From positions 1 through 56,325 of IMG/VR virus record IMGVR_UViG_3300020187_000041: a stretch of DNA of 56,325 nt; one strand, written 5' to 3'. The DNA comes from a virus. Numbering within the stretch: position 1 is the first letter of the stretch; every line of letters begins with the position of its first letter. Shown here in pieces: positions 1 to 7,526 of this stretch. Both the position numbers and the translations under genes were made by a program. The notes below the pieces were generated by a model. It was given only the letters and a program-made list of their open reading frames with translations. It was not told the origin of the DNA and did no database searches.

Positions 1-61
1 CACTGTCGGCACCACCTGATATTTTTAGTCCTATTCTAGTAATACTAGAATCTATACTCAT
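1..61 (-). CDS. PP-loop ATP-pyrophosphatase-like protein, N-terminal fragment
   Basis: Only the first 20 codons lie in the window. The reading frame opens with ATG at 61-59 and runs off the left edge. Residues 11-20 read GLKISGGADS. SGGxDS is the nucleotide-binding PP-loop of the N-type ATP pyrophosphatases (QueC, TilS, ThiI, asparagine synthetase C-domain and relatives), which adenylate a carbonyl or tRNA base before amidation or thiolation. The motif lies close to the N-terminus, which fits a stand-alone PP-loop enzyme better than the C-terminal domain of asparagine synthetase. The gene follows the 95-1012 methyltransferase-like gene on the same strand with a 33-base gap and would be the next gene of the late leftward operon. 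The motif is seen directly; the substrate cannot be told from this fragment. Confidence 0.6.
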   Translation of the reverse strand, partial: MSIDSSITRIGLKISGGADS

Positions 62-94
62 TTTATAGTCATCTTGACTGTTTTTAAATAACAT

Positions 95-1012
95 CTACTT
101 ATATCCAATTAGCATAAATCTCGTATATTTATCAAGTTCTAATTCGCCACTATATAATATATTTTGCATAGGAGATTGTGTTTTAAATTCTTCAATACTA
201 TTGACACAATTTACGTGCTCTTCAACTTCAAAATAATTATTGCTTTGTAATATTACTAATTTACCATTAGGAACCTTTGCATACCATTCGTCAAAGCTGG
301 CAATATGTTCACAACTGGTATTAATAATAGTATCAGGACTATCAGTAACTGGATAACTCATTCTGTTGTTAGCGTTACTCCAGTACTGCCACGTATGCGT
401 GTTATAGTCAATATCCATTATATCTTGTGTAATGCTTTTAAATTGCCATTGATTAACAAACCACGACTTGTTAAACACTTCGGCAATATTTACACAACTT
501 GGATCAATGTCAAAAGATCTAACTTTATCTACTTTAATGTTACTTTCAAACAACATTGTTGCAAGTGTCGCATACCAGCCTGCGCACAAGAATACTGTAC
601 CTAAATCTAAATTTAATTTCTTTAATTCTTTTACAATCCAAAGTTTGCTTTTCAATTGTCCTCTACTAAAACAATCATTCCATATTTTAGTTTCGTTAAC
701 AAAAAAGTTTTTAAATGCTGCAACAAATTGTGTGTCTACATAGCGTTCTAGTATAGGCCATAACTTCCAAGTATTATCCTCTAAGACTAGTCTGCGCAAA
801 TCCTCATCATTGACTAAACGAAATAGACTGTGCAAATTTTGTTCTAATACTGCTTTACGTAATTCTTCAATATCTCCCAAGACATTATTAGGCATCAGTC
901 TAAAAATACTGCTGATATCTTGATCAATGTACGCTCTACGCAAGTCTGCTAACTTGGTGTTTGTAGGATACAATAATTCAAATCTGTCTAATAATTCAAA
1001 TGTAGGAAGCAT
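95..1012 (-). CDS. Methyltransferase-like protein with N-terminal helical repeats
   Basis: The 305-residue protein has two parts. Residues about 22-93 hold three degenerate repeats of about 25-30 residues built on the pattern DLRRAxxxQDxxSIFRLMP, predicted helical. Residues about 135-300 look like a Rossmann class I SAM-dependent methyltransferase: a glycine-containing first loop (VFLCAGWYATLA), an acidic end to strand 2 (VRSFDIDPSC), then TQDIMD and an INTSCEH segment at the place of motif IV. The usual GxGxG is weak (CAGW), so SAM binding is inferred. It abuts the next gene upstream (stop of that gene at 1013). It is a clear relative of the 1013-1978 product: both have RSFDI followed by W-(K/Q)FK-(A/S)-TQDI. 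The substrate is unknown. Confidence 0.6.
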   Translation of the reverse strand: MLPTFELLDRFELLYPTNTKLADLRRAYIDQDISSIFRLMPNNVLGDIEELRKAVLEQNLHSLFRLVNDEDLRRLVLEDNTWKLWPILERYVDTQFVAAFKNFFVNETKIWNDCFSRGQLKSKLWIVKELKKLNLDLGTVFLCAGWYATLATMLFESNIKVDKVRSFDIDPSCVNIAEVFNKSWFVNQWQFKSITQDIMDIDYNTHTWQYWSNANNRMSYPVTDSPDTIINTSCEHIASFDEWYAKVPNGKLVILQSNNYFEVEEHVNCVNSIEEFKTQSPMQNILYSGELELDKYTRFMLIGYK

Positions 1013-1978
1013 TTACTTAATACCAATTTTCATAAAATAATTTACATTATTAATTCGTAATACACCACTGTATATCTCTTCAGTTAATACAAATTTGCGG
1101 CTGAATGCTACAGAACTTTTAAATGGTCTAGGAACATCTCCATCTCTTCCTAACAGTACCACGTGCCGAGTAGTAGGAATCATACCCCACCATGATTCAT
1201 AATCTTCCAAGTAACTTATATTATGATTAATTATTAATCCTGGAACTTCATTAAATGGATCACTAGTATTACCATCAGGTAATACTGCTGAAAACGCATT
1301 AGTTTCATAGTTTAAATTATAAATATCCTGGGTGGTTGCCTTAAATTTCCAATTATTTAATAATTCGTCTTGCATCATATAGTCTGCGATAAACTGACCT
1401 GTACCATTTATATCAAATGATCTAATATTTTCAAATTTCAATTTAGTGTCTAATATTGATGCTGCTAGTAATCCAATTTCACCTCCTAAAATATATATAG
1501 TACCAAGATATTTATTATTATAAGAATTAATCATTGATGAAGTTATCCAGGAAATAATTTTTCCATTTTCGGCAGTTGAGAATTCACCGATATCAAAGTT
1601 TGGAAAATTATATAGAACGTCTTTCAATCGATCTAAGATTTTAGAATCACCATTACCAGTATCCATGTTTGAATAATAAGACATAAAATTCATAGTAGAT
1701 ATATAATTTCCTAACTGCTGTGGAATGTTTTCATTGCCAAATGTATTATGCATAAGAGTATAATTATATGTTTCTAATTTAGGAAGTTCAAAATCATGTG
1801 CAATTTCTTCTACTACTGAAAAAAATGATGAATCATCTACTTCTTCATTTTCATCTTCAATTAATAAAGATGAATTGGATCCTGTTGCAATTTGATTATA
1901 CAAGTCTTCATTACTTTCAATAGTTTTTTCTTTTCGCCTAGAACGTTTTGTTACTGAAATATCACTCATAGTATTCAT
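1013..1978 (-). CDS. Methyltransferase-like protein, paralogue of the downstream gene
   Basis: This 321-residue protein shares its C-terminal two thirds with the neighbouring 305-residue protein. Residues about 165-200 read GTIYILGGEIGLLAAS then IRSFDINGTG, and NWKFKATTQDIYNL follows. This matches the Rossmann core of class I SAM-dependent methyltransferases. The first 75 residues are acidic, low in complexity and probably disordered. The N-terminal helical repeats of the paralogue are absent. The start at 1978 is chosen because AAAGG lies five bases upstream; a second ATG at 1969 is possible. The start overlaps the end of the glycosyltransferase-like gene (stop at 1962-1964), so the two are translationally coupled. 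Tandem duplication of the core followed by N-terminal divergence is inferred. No substrate can be named. Confidence 0.55.
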   Translation of the reverse strand: MNTMSDISVTKRSRRKEKTIESNEDLYNQIATGSNSSLLIEDENEEVDDSSFFSVVEEIAHDFELPKLETYNYTLMHNTFGNENIPQQLGNYISTMNFMSYYSNMDTGNGDSKILDRLKDVLYNFPNFDIGEFSTAENGKIISWITSSMINSYNNKYLGTIYILGGEIGLLAASILDTKLKFENIRSFDINGTGQFIADYMMQDELLNNWKFKATTQDIYNLNYETNAFSAVLPDGNTSDPFNEVPGLIINHNISYLEDYESWWGMIPTTRHVVLLGRDGDVPRPFKSSVAFSRKFVLTEEIYSGVLRINNVNYFMKIGIK

Positions 1979-3071
1979 TAAACCTTTCTTTTAACCATGT
2001 AAAATCATTTATCATATTTAAATTTTCTTGATTATCTTTATTATTTAATCCGTATTCTCTGCCCGCTATTGCACCATCATGTGCATATTCACCATATTGT
2101 TTAGAGTTGCTAATGGTTGAATCACACCAAACATTCAGACGTTTCTCTGTATCACTGTCTATCTGTTCTTTAATAATCTTACTACTCAATTTTGTACATT
2201 CTCTGAACGCACTCTTCCATGTATTAAAAGCATCAGTATTAAACATTGTAATATTTGAAACTTCTGGCATCAATTTGAAACTATCTGAAATGCTAGTTGT
2301 GAAATCTATATTCCATTTTGTGGCATTTCTCAATAAATTTGTAGGAAGTAATTTGACACCTCCATAACCATATTCCAAGTCATTAATAGGATTACGTGAA
2401 TGCCAAACATGTACAGTTTCTTCATCCCATCTTGGTGCAAAATAATCAAATTTAAACTCTGGAGTTATTATAGCATCAGCATCTACCACATAAAACATAC
2501 TTGTTTCCGCTAATTCAGCCGCCTTTTTATGTGCTTCAAATATTCCTTTAACACCATCAATTCGCTTGGCATGTGGAAATCTCTTCAGAAGGTTATTATA
2601 ATTATCATCTGCAAAAATTTCTTTATAACTAATATAAACAATATCATATAACAAATCTTCCATGTCATATGTAAATATATATTCATTATGTTCTTTATAT
2701 TTGCCTTTTAGTCTATATAAGGCAGACTCGATGTCAGAAGTATTGTATGTCCTATGTAGTAATTTAATACCATCTAACGTATCATTTCTCCACAATCTCA
2801 TATCATTATTCCATAAATGAGGTATCTGATTATCCCACTTATCAGGTTTAAAATTCCAGTCAAAGGCAGGATCTATTACAATATCAGGATCAATGATCCA
2901 ATAATATTCTGTATTCGTCAACATAGAAATCTTAGAATATACATACTCTAAATCATATGGCTCGCTCAATCTTATCAATTTGACATGAGGCATTTGATTC
3001 CTCACCATTTTAAATCTGTCAATATCATTAATTGACAGATCCTGGGTCATGAAAAAACAATCGTATGGCAT
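1962..3071 (-). CDS. Glycosyltransferase-like protein with two homologous halves
   Basis: The 369-residue protein contains two copies of one GT-A-like unit. Copy 1 (about residues 25-110) has MPHVKLIRLSEPYDLEYVYS, then YYWIIDPDIVID with acidic cluster DPD at 61-63, then a (D)GIKLL segment. Copy 2 (about 160-245) has FPHAKRIDGVKGIFEAHKKA, then FYVVDADAIIT with DAD at 197-199, then GYGGVKLLPT. DxD acidic pairs bind the metal and nucleotide sugar in GT-A enzymes. The signature RIDGVKG-x3-AHK recurs in the 22901-23842 product, so the two genes are related. It lies directly downstream of the carbamoyltransferase gene. Whether both halves are catalytic is unknown: copy 1 has lost the RIDGVKG motif. 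Sugar transfer is inferred from the fold signature. Confidence 0.6.
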   Translation of the reverse strand: MPYDCFFMTQDLSINDIDRFKMVRNQMPHVKLIRLSEPYDLEYVYSKISMLTNTEYYWIIDPDIVIDPAFDWNFKPDKWDNQIPHLWNNDMRLWRNDTLDGIKLLHRTYNTSDIESALYRLKGKYKEHNEYIFTYDMEDLLYDIVYISYKEIFADDNYNNLLKRFPHAKRIDGVKGIFEAHKKAAELAETSMFYVVDADAIITPEFKFDYFAPRWDEETVHVWHSRNPINDLEYGYGGVKLLPTNLLRNATKWNIDFTTSISDSFKLMPEVSNITMFNTDAFNTWKSAFRECTKLSSKIIKEQIDSDTEKRLNVWCDSTISNSKQYGEYAHDGAIAGREYGLNNKDNQENLNMINDFTWLKERFNEYYE

Positions 3072-3106
3072 CTATATCCTTATTCAGTTATAATAATATT
3101 ATCATA

Positions 3107-4639
3107 TTAATCATCCGATGTCAAGACTTTAATGTCGTGGCATCTCTCAAACTCATATACATCATTTAAATCATTGACAATTGGTTGACCTTTAATATTT
3201 AATGATGTATTCACAAGCATAGAACAACCAGTCTTTTCTTTAAACTTAGACAACAATGTATATAACCCTGGATGCTGTTCATTGTTAACGGTCTGTACCC
3301 GTGAGGTCCCGTCTGCGTGTATGATTGCAGGGAAATCAAGCGGATACTTACACTTAGCAACAAATTGCATATAAGGTGAACTATTAATGTTTTCTGGCAT
3401 AATGAAGTAATCGTGTACATCTTCTTCTAGTATCATAGGTGCGAATGGTCTAAACTTTTGCCTACGTTTGATTTCATTCATTCTGTCCTTAATTGTATCT
3501 CCGCGTGGATCAGCAGTTAGAGTACGATTACCTAATGCACGTGGACCAAACTCTGCACGACCATTTGCAATGCCAATAATGTCACCATTAAGTAATGCAT
3601 CTAATGCTTTCTCTACTGGATAACTACCTTCTATATTATGTCCTAGATAAGGAGTTTCCCATTTAATTCTTGCATCGAAGAATTTTTGTGAAGCGCCGAT
3701 ACAACTACCAGCATCACCTGGATTTGGCATTATCCAAATATTTTTAAATCGTTCGGTTATTAAACTATTCGCACTACAATTAAGAGCACACCCACCCATC
3801 AATACTAAGTTAGTACTGAATGCCATCTTTTTAATATCATCTATAATTACAGATAACATTTGTGTGTATATTTCTTGTGTCGCTGCAGCAATATCATAAT
3901 GATCTTGTTCAGTTATTAATTCAGGTAAAAAATCTTTACACCCACGATGCAGATTCTTTTTTAGGTTGACCACATGGTAAAATTTACTACTATGATCATT
4001 TAATACTATTCCAAATTCATCATACATATGTTGAATTATAGTTTTATTATTAACTTCTCTATTAATATCGCCATACGCTGCCATACCCATAAGAATATAT
4101 TCATCTTCCTGCGGTTTTAATCCTAGTCTATCAGTCATTGCACTATAGAATAATCCGACACTGGCTGGATATGCTTGTGAATAATATTGCACAAGATTAT
4201 CATTTTTGCCACGCCATATGCTTAATGTTTCCAATTCACCTATGCTATCTATCACGAGAATAGCCGCATCATTGAATGGACTTGTAAAATATCCACTTGC
4301 AGCATGTGTATAATGGTGTGATTGATATACTATAGGAATATCTTTTAATTGTTCAAAGTTTTTTAAATAATTACCTGGCAATTCTTTTAAATCAAATGCA
4401 AGTGAATATTGTCCTGCAATCAACTGTCTCCATTTTTTAATAAGTGGCTTCTCATACCACGCTATTACATCAGGCTTACCATATGATAAGGCTTCTTGAA
4501 TTATTTCTGCATTCAAGTTAGGGTCATTTTTTATTTTAGAATAGCGTTCACTATGACTGGCAAAAAGAATTTTACCATCACAAATGACGCTGACCGCAGC
4601 ATCATGGTTTAACGCACCTGATATTCCTAGTATAATCAT
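3107..4639 (-). CDS. NodU/CmcH-family O-carbamoyltransferase
   Basis: Enzymes of this family move a carbamoyl group from carbamoyl phosphate through carbamoyl-AMP to a hydroxyl of a sugar or natural product. The N-terminal Kae1-like domain opens with ILGISGALNHDAA (His12, Asp13) and has the SER motif at 30-32. Metal-ligand histidines lie in QSHHYTHAA (His108, His109, His112), followed by VIDSIGE near 129-135. The C-terminal carbamoyltransferase domain carries RAEFGPRALGNRTL at about 357-370 and a C-terminal NTSLNIKGQPIV. The length of 510 residues is slightly short of the usual 550-600, but both domains appear complete. The ATG overlaps the TGA of a 37-residue gene. Neighbouring glycosyltransferase-like and methyltransferase-like genes suggest a glycan as acceptor; that is inference. 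Confidence 0.9.
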   Translation of the reverse strand: MIILGISGALNHDAAVSVICDGKILFASHSERYSKIKNDPNLNAEIIQEALSYGKPDVIAWYEKPLIKKWRQLIAGQYSLAFDLKELPGNYLKNFEQLKDIPIVYQSHHYTHAASGYFTSPFNDAAILVIDSIGELETLSIWRGKNDNLVQYYSQAYPASVGLFYSAMTDRLGLKPQEDEYILMGMAAYGDINREVNNKTIIQHMYDEFGIVLNDHSSKFYHVVNLKKNLHRGCKDFLPELITEQDHYDIAAATQEIYTQMLSVIIDDIKKMAFSTNLVLMGGCALNCSANSLITERFKNIWIMPNPGDAGSCIGASQKFFDARIKWETPYLGHNIEGSYPVEKALDALLNGDIIGIANGRAEFGPRALGNRTLTADPRGDTIKDRMNEIKRRQKFRPFAPMILEEDVHDYFIMPENINSSPYMQFVAKCKYPLDFPAIIHADGTSRVQTVNNEQHPGLYTLLSKFKEKTGCSMLVNTSLNIKGQPIVNDLNDVYEFERCHDIKVLTSDD

Positions 4640-4749
4640 TTGTAAATAAATGGATCACGCTTACGAAGTTCTTCTAGTCGTTTTTTTAATTTCTTTTTAT
4701 CTTTATATCGTGTATACGGATATATTATTATTTGCCATATTTTTTTCAT
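4636..4749 (-). CDS. 37-residue basic peptide coupled to the carbamoyltransferase
   Basis: An ATG at 4749-4747 opens a 37-codon frame ending in TGA at 4638-4636, which overlaps the carbamoyltransferase ATG in the classic ATGA arrangement. The product starts MKKIWQIIIYPY, continues with a strongly basic helical stretch (RYKDKKKLKKRLEELRKR) and ends DPFIYK. It fills the 112-base gap between genes that is otherwise unexplained. A short hydrophobic N-terminus and a basic amphipathic helix suggest membrane or partner-protein binding. From memory, small proteins of this kind accompany carbamoyltransferase genes in other marine T4-like phages, but I could not verify that here. Function is unknown; the exact four-base stop/start overlap is the main support. 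Confidence 0.65.
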   Translation of the reverse strand: MKKIWQIIIYPYTRYKDKKKLKKRLEELRKRDPFIYK

Positions 4750-4751
4750 TT

Positions 4752-5009
4752 TTAAAATATTCCCATATTTACCAGTGTTATTAATATTATTACAGTAAAA
4801 ACTTTTACTATGAACATTTTACCTATACCTTTTCCGGTATCTTTAACTGCTGGTCGCCAAGTTTCCCATCTGCCTATTTTTTTCCATTCTTCTTTAGATG
4901 TCCATAACCCGCCCACATGTTTGAGCCACTGTTTGAACGTTTTGTCATCGTGCTTCTTACGTTCAGTATGCCAGGCATCTAATATTTCAAAAATATTCTT
5001 AATTCCCAT
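4752..5009 (-). CDS. Small membrane-anchored protein
   Basis: The 85-residue product begins MGIKNIFEILDAWHTERKKH, has a basic aromatic middle (FKQWLKHVGGLWTSKEEWKK, then WETWRP) and ends in one hydrophobic segment (MFIVKVFTVIILITLVNMGIF, about residues 65-85). This suggests a C-terminal membrane anchor with the rest in the cytoplasm. I prefer the ATG at 5009 over an upstream TTG at 5042, because the TTG would run into the preceding GIY-YIG gene and has no clear ribosome-binding site. GAGAATGATAAT precedes the chosen ATG. Two bases separate its end from the 37-residue gene. No family is recognised. The context suggests a helper of the carbamoyltransferase block. Confidence 0.6.
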   Translation of the reverse strand: MGIKNIFEILDAWHTERKKHDDKTFKQWLKHVGGLWTSKEEWKKIGRWETWRPAVKDTGKGIGKMFIVKVFTVIILITLVNMGIF

Positions 5010-5019
5010 ATTATCATTC

Positions 5020-5292
5020 TCAATTAACGTAATGTATTTCAAACCATCCTAGCATAACTTTGCCATCTTCCGGAGTAGCGTTAAACCATTCTCCCTTAAC
5101 TCTTTTGTGTGCATATTCCTTATGTAATGTTTTTTCTAAATTTCTAACTTCTTTTTCTTCTACTAAGATAGTATCAATTAGTTGAAGTTTGTTAGGATTT
5201 CCTGTTTGTAATGTCTTCAATCTTTTTTCTGGATTATTACTGAAACCAAACTTACATAAATCTTTTCCATCAGATATGCAATATATATACAT
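5020..5292 (-). CDS. GIY-YIG family protein (T5orf172/Mug113 type)
   Basis: The 90-residue protein is almost only a GIY-YIG-like domain. It has YIYCISDG (strand 1), CKFGFSNNPEKRLKTLQTGNP (strand 2 and the conserved Gly...Arg helix), a central ILVEEKEVRNLEKTLHKEY with the conserved Glu, and RVKGEWFNAT near the C-terminus. This order is typical of the T5orf172/Mug113 branch. In this branch the first YIY and the Arg (residue 24) are kept, and the GEWF motif follows. Members are presumed metal-dependent nucleases, often stand-alone in phages. The ATG at 5292 overlaps the last base of the SGNH gene stop (TAATG). A role in cutting host or rival DNA is inferred from the family, not shown. Confidence 0.75.
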   Translation of the reverse strand: MYIYCISDGKDLCKFGFSNNPEKRLKTLQTGNPNKLQLIDTILVEEKEVRNLEKTLHKEYAHKRVKGEWFNATPEDGKVMLGWFEIHYVN

Positions 5293-6023
5293 TATCCATT
5301 GCCTTCACGTGTTCGTTTAATATCATCGAATATAATGTTAGCCCAATCTTTATGTGCTATCTCATTAGGATGTAGAAATTTTTCATCGCCCTCTATATTA
5401 TAATATAGTTCTTTATCATACATGTAAGTAAAAAATGTTTGTTCCTCATAAAGATGCTGCATATCAATTTGTTTCATAACATTCTCCATCTCATATGTAG
5501 TACATATTTCAGAAAATCTGGTGGGATCAATAAGATTAGGTGTTAGATTTAAAGAATTAAATAGCACATATTCTAGTTCTGCATTTTTTAAAAAGTTCTG
5601 CAGTGTAATAACATTAATAAGATATTGGTGAAAGTCGTATACAGGTGACCAGAAATGTTTCATATATAATGCATTCAGTTTCTTCAAATCATCATTTGTA
5701 CTAGCATCTAGTCTTATATTACCATGATATTCAATTGCAGGTATATTGTGTATCAATAAGTTTTTATCTTCAATAAAATGTTCTTTTCTATTTGGAGTTG
5801 TTAATCCAATTGCAACAAACGGACGTTCACCATTAGCAAGCATATCACTTATTGTTTTAATTGCTGTACGAACAATATAGAAATTAGAAACGCCTCTATC
5901 TGCCTCGGTTTGTGTTTGTTTTCTATCAAATCCTAATAGTTCCGCTAATTCATACGGCCAAGCATTTTCTTTATTTGCTAGTCCAGTGCCGTATGTAAAA
6001 CTACATCCATTTGCATATAACAT
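5292..6023 (-). CDS. SGNH/GDSL hydrolase-like protein
   Basis: The 243-residue product starts with ANGCSFTYGTG, where Ser8 fits the block I nucleophile of SGNH hydrolases. RGVSNFYIVRTA near residues 43-54 supplies a block II-like Gly and Asn. FVAIGLTTPNRKE near 72-84 corresponds to block III. LHPNEIAHKDWA near the C-terminus (His218 to His224) matches the HPN-x3-H block with the catalytic His. Such enzymes deacetylate or de-esterify glycans and lipids. It is the first gene after the late promoter at 6057-6064, with AAGGATAT before the ATG. Neighbouring carbamoyltransferase and glycosyltransferase-like genes suggest carbohydrate ester chemistry. The family assignment is fairly firm; the substrate is unknown. 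Confidence 0.7.
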   Translation of the reverse strand: MLYANGCSFTYGTGLANKENAWPYELAELLGFDRKQTQTEADRGVSNFYIVRTAIKTISDMLANGERPFVAIGLTTPNRKEHFIEDKNLLIHNIPAIEYHGNIRLDASTNDDLKKLNALYMKHFWSPVYDFHQYLINVITLQNFLKNAELEYVLFNSLNLTPNLIDPTRFSEICTTYEMENVMKQIDMQHLYEEQTFFTYMYDKELYYNIEGDEKFLHPNEIAHKDWANIIFDDIKRTREGNG

Positions 6024-6056
6024 ATTTAATATATCCTTTTTTATTATATTCGTAGT

Positions 6057-6064
6057 TATTTATC
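6057..6064 (-). promoter_or_regulatory. T4-type late promoter for the 6023-to-1 operon
   Basis: The minus strand reads GATAAATA here, matching the NATAAATA box recognised by gp55-type late sigma factors. It lies about 30-35 bases upstream of the SGNH hydrolase ATG, and no other promoter for the leftward genes is visible. It is back-to-back with the rightward sigma-70 promoter at 6077-6105. Confidence 0.6.
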
Positions 6065-6076
6065 TTGAGAAAAGGG

Positions 6077-6105
6077 TTGACATTATAGACGAATCACTTT
6101 ATAAA
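6077..6105 (+). promoter_or_regulatory. Sigma-70 promoter for the small rightward operon
   Basis: TTGACA at 6077-6082, a 17-base spacer and TATAAA at 6100-6105 form a near-consensus promoter. It lies about 28 bases upstream of the first rightward ATG (6134). CTTTATAAAG (6097-6106) is a perfect 10-base palindrome over the -10 box. Host RNA polymerase should read it without phage factors, so the operon is probably early. Confidence 0.8.
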
Positions 6106-6133
6106 GAATGTATAAGTTAGATAGGAAATAGTC

Positions 6134-6331
6134 ATGCATAAGAAAAACAGTTATTTCTTCGAAACAAAAGAAGAGGCTCTTTCGTATATTGAAGGTTTCA
6201 ATACAAAAGAAACTGGGCGGCCAGATCGTGACACTCACATTCGTGGCCCATTCGTACACGATAGCGGGCATGATGTTAGCGATCCCAATCGTCAAGTTGG
6301 GTTTGTAGTACACGTAGAAAAATACAGTTAA
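6134..6331 (+). CDS. Small early protein of unknown function (65 residues)
   Basis: This is the first gene behind the sigma-70 promoter at 6077-6105. The product is MHKKNSYFFETKEEALSYIE at the start and ends in a strand-like GFVVHVEKYS. The KEEALSYIEGF helix resembles a pattern common in tiny phage proteins that begin with an aromatic strand followed by an amphipathic helix, but no named family is recognised. It is hydrophilic, rich in His and Asp in the middle, without membrane segments or cysteines. An AGGAAA element precedes the ATG. Its TAA overlaps the AGGAG of the next gene. Early position and size suggest a host-interaction role, which is inference. Confidence 0.6.
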   Translation: MHKKNSYFFETKEEALSYIEGFNTKETGRPDRDTHIRGPFVHDSGHDVSDPNRQVGFVVHVEKYS

Positions 6332-6341
6332 GGAGAATATT

Positions 6342-6494
6342 ATGTGGTCAGTAACAGCAAAAAACTTTGGTGAAAATGCAGATAGTTTTCACGTCAGTGG
6401 CTTAACATATGATAATGCACGGGCATTGCACTCTAGTCTTAGTAATAGTGGCGAATGGGCTCAAGTTCGTAGTTATGAAGTAGTTACCAAGTAG
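6342..6494 (+). CDS. Small early protein of unknown function (50 residues)
   Basis: An ATG at 6342 with AGGAG at 6331-6335 opens a 50-codon frame ending TAG at 6492-6494. The product starts MWSVTAKNFGENADSFHVSG and ends WAQVRSYEVVTK, with a likely strand-helix-strand layout (LTYDNARALHSSLSNSG in the middle). The ribosome-binding site and its place between two co-oriented genes make it credible despite the length. No family is recognised. It is co-transcribed with the 65-residue and 256-residue genes. Confidence 0.65.
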   Translation: MWSVTAKNFGENADSFHVSGLTYDNARALHSSLSNSGEWAQVRSYEVVTK

Positions 6495-6541
6495 AAAAAC
6501 TAGTCTGAATTCGAACCAAAAACATAACGAGATGAACTGAT

Positions 6542-7312
6542 ATGAACATTATGAATGCACACGACTTCGTAGATACCACACGTAATATCGATTTCGTAAA
6601 TGAAAAACTTTACGGAAAACAGTCTATATCAAAAGTTCAGTTAGTTGCTCTTGCTATCATGGCACAAAAGATTAACGGCGAATACGTTAAACGTGGCGGC
6701 AAGTCTGACTTTGTTGATATCTATGATCCCGAACTTGATGAAACGTTTCAACGCTTCGCAAAAGTTAAAGAAGCGAACCGCAATGTCATGGAAATTTTGG
6801 CAGAGAACAATTCTCTTATCACTATGGATGTCATGATAGAAGCACACGACATGATTAAAGGTCTCGAAATGGATTTTATGTTCAAAGTTCTCGGTGATAA
6901 TATGAACGATTTTGAAACCAGTATACATGAATTTCTAGCAGAGAATGATGATAATCTCAATGTTCGCTATCACATTGGTGTTGTTGCTTACATTCCAGAA
7001 TATGTAAAACGTGATGCTAATAAAAAGAAATTAGAAGAACGTTCAGTTGGTTCTGAATACATTGGAAGTGAAGGCGATAAAGTTACCATAGACATTGAGA
7101 TTATTTCTAAACGTCAGGCAACTGCTTGGGCTGGATGGAATGTTAATGCTATAACACCAGACGGTAATCGTGTTTCATTCTTTACTACAAAAGATGAATT
7201 ATCAGAAATGACAGGTGTTTTTAGTATTACTGCAAAAGTCAAAGATTGTAGCACAGTTTGGGGCAATTCAGATATCAAGGAGACCAGGTTGAATTATGTA
7301 AAAATATTATAA
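6542..7312 (+). CDS. Early protein with OB-fold-like C-terminal domain
   Basis: The 256-residue protein is the last gene of the small rightward operon. Residues 1-150 are largely helical, acidic and unrecognised. Residues about 168-256 look like a compact beta domain: SEYIGSEGDKVTIDIEIISK, then a WAGWNVNAITPDGNRVSFFT hairpin, then MTGVFSITAKVKDC and ETRLNYVKIL. This order (YxGxxGDK, aromatic strand, DGN turn, FxITAKVK, T-L) recurs in phage and archaeal proteins as an OB-fold-like nucleic-acid-binding module; that is recalled family knowledge, not a search result. The start is uncertain by three codons (a second ATG at 6551). Its end overlaps the end of the convergent membrane-protein gene. 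A nucleic-acid-binding early role is inferred. Confidence 0.65.
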   Translation: MNIMNAHDFVDTTRNIDFVNEKLYGKQSISKVQLVALAIMAQKINGEYVKRGGKSDFVDIYDPELDETFQRFAKVKEANRNVMEILAENNSLITMDVMIEAHDMIKGLEMDFMFKVLGDNMNDFETSIHEFLAENDDNLNVRYHIGVVAYIPEYVKRDANKKKLEERSVGSEYIGSEGDKVTIDIEIISKRQATAWAGWNVNAITPDGNRVSFFTTKDELSEMTGVFSITAKVKDCSTVWGNSDIKETRLNYVKIL

Positions 7313-7525
7313 GTAATATATCCATACTAATCCAGGTATTATAATAAAAAACTGTGGTAAAAAATTTAGTATAAGTGCTTTCTCATTTTGTTTCCAGCCT
7401 ACATATATCCAACCAGATGCACCCAACATCTGTAGAAAACTATTCCATGGTGTCCATCCTTGCACGTGAAATAGCATTGCGGCAAGTATTATGATTGCAC
7501 TGCCATATTTAATATAAGTAATCAA
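7307..7525 (-). CDS. Small two- to three-helix membrane protein
   Basis: The 72-residue product is hydrophobic almost throughout. Segment 1 covers about residues 4-22 (YIKYGSAIIILAAMLFHVQG), segment 2 about 28-45 (NSFLQMLGASGWIYVGWK) and segment 3 about 52-71 (LNFLPQFFIIIPGLVWIYYL). KQNEKA forms the only polar loop. The size and pattern resemble small cyanophage membrane proteins of the DUF6552 type; I recall this and have not checked it. The only start that keeps helix 1 is a TTG at 7525, one base after the TAG of the sulfotransferase-like gene, with GAGG 11 bases upstream. The 3' end overlaps the plus-strand gene. Its function is unknown. Confidence 0.6.
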   Translation of the reverse strand: MITYIKYGSAIIILAAMLFHVQGWTPWNSFLQMLGASGWIYVGWKQNEKALILNFLPQFFIIIPGLVWIYYL

Positions 7526-7526
7526 T

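Noticed and set aside
5010-5042. TTG start for the small membrane protein
   Set aside because: It would overlap the GIY-YIG gene and lacks a ribosome-binding site; the ATG at 5009 fits.
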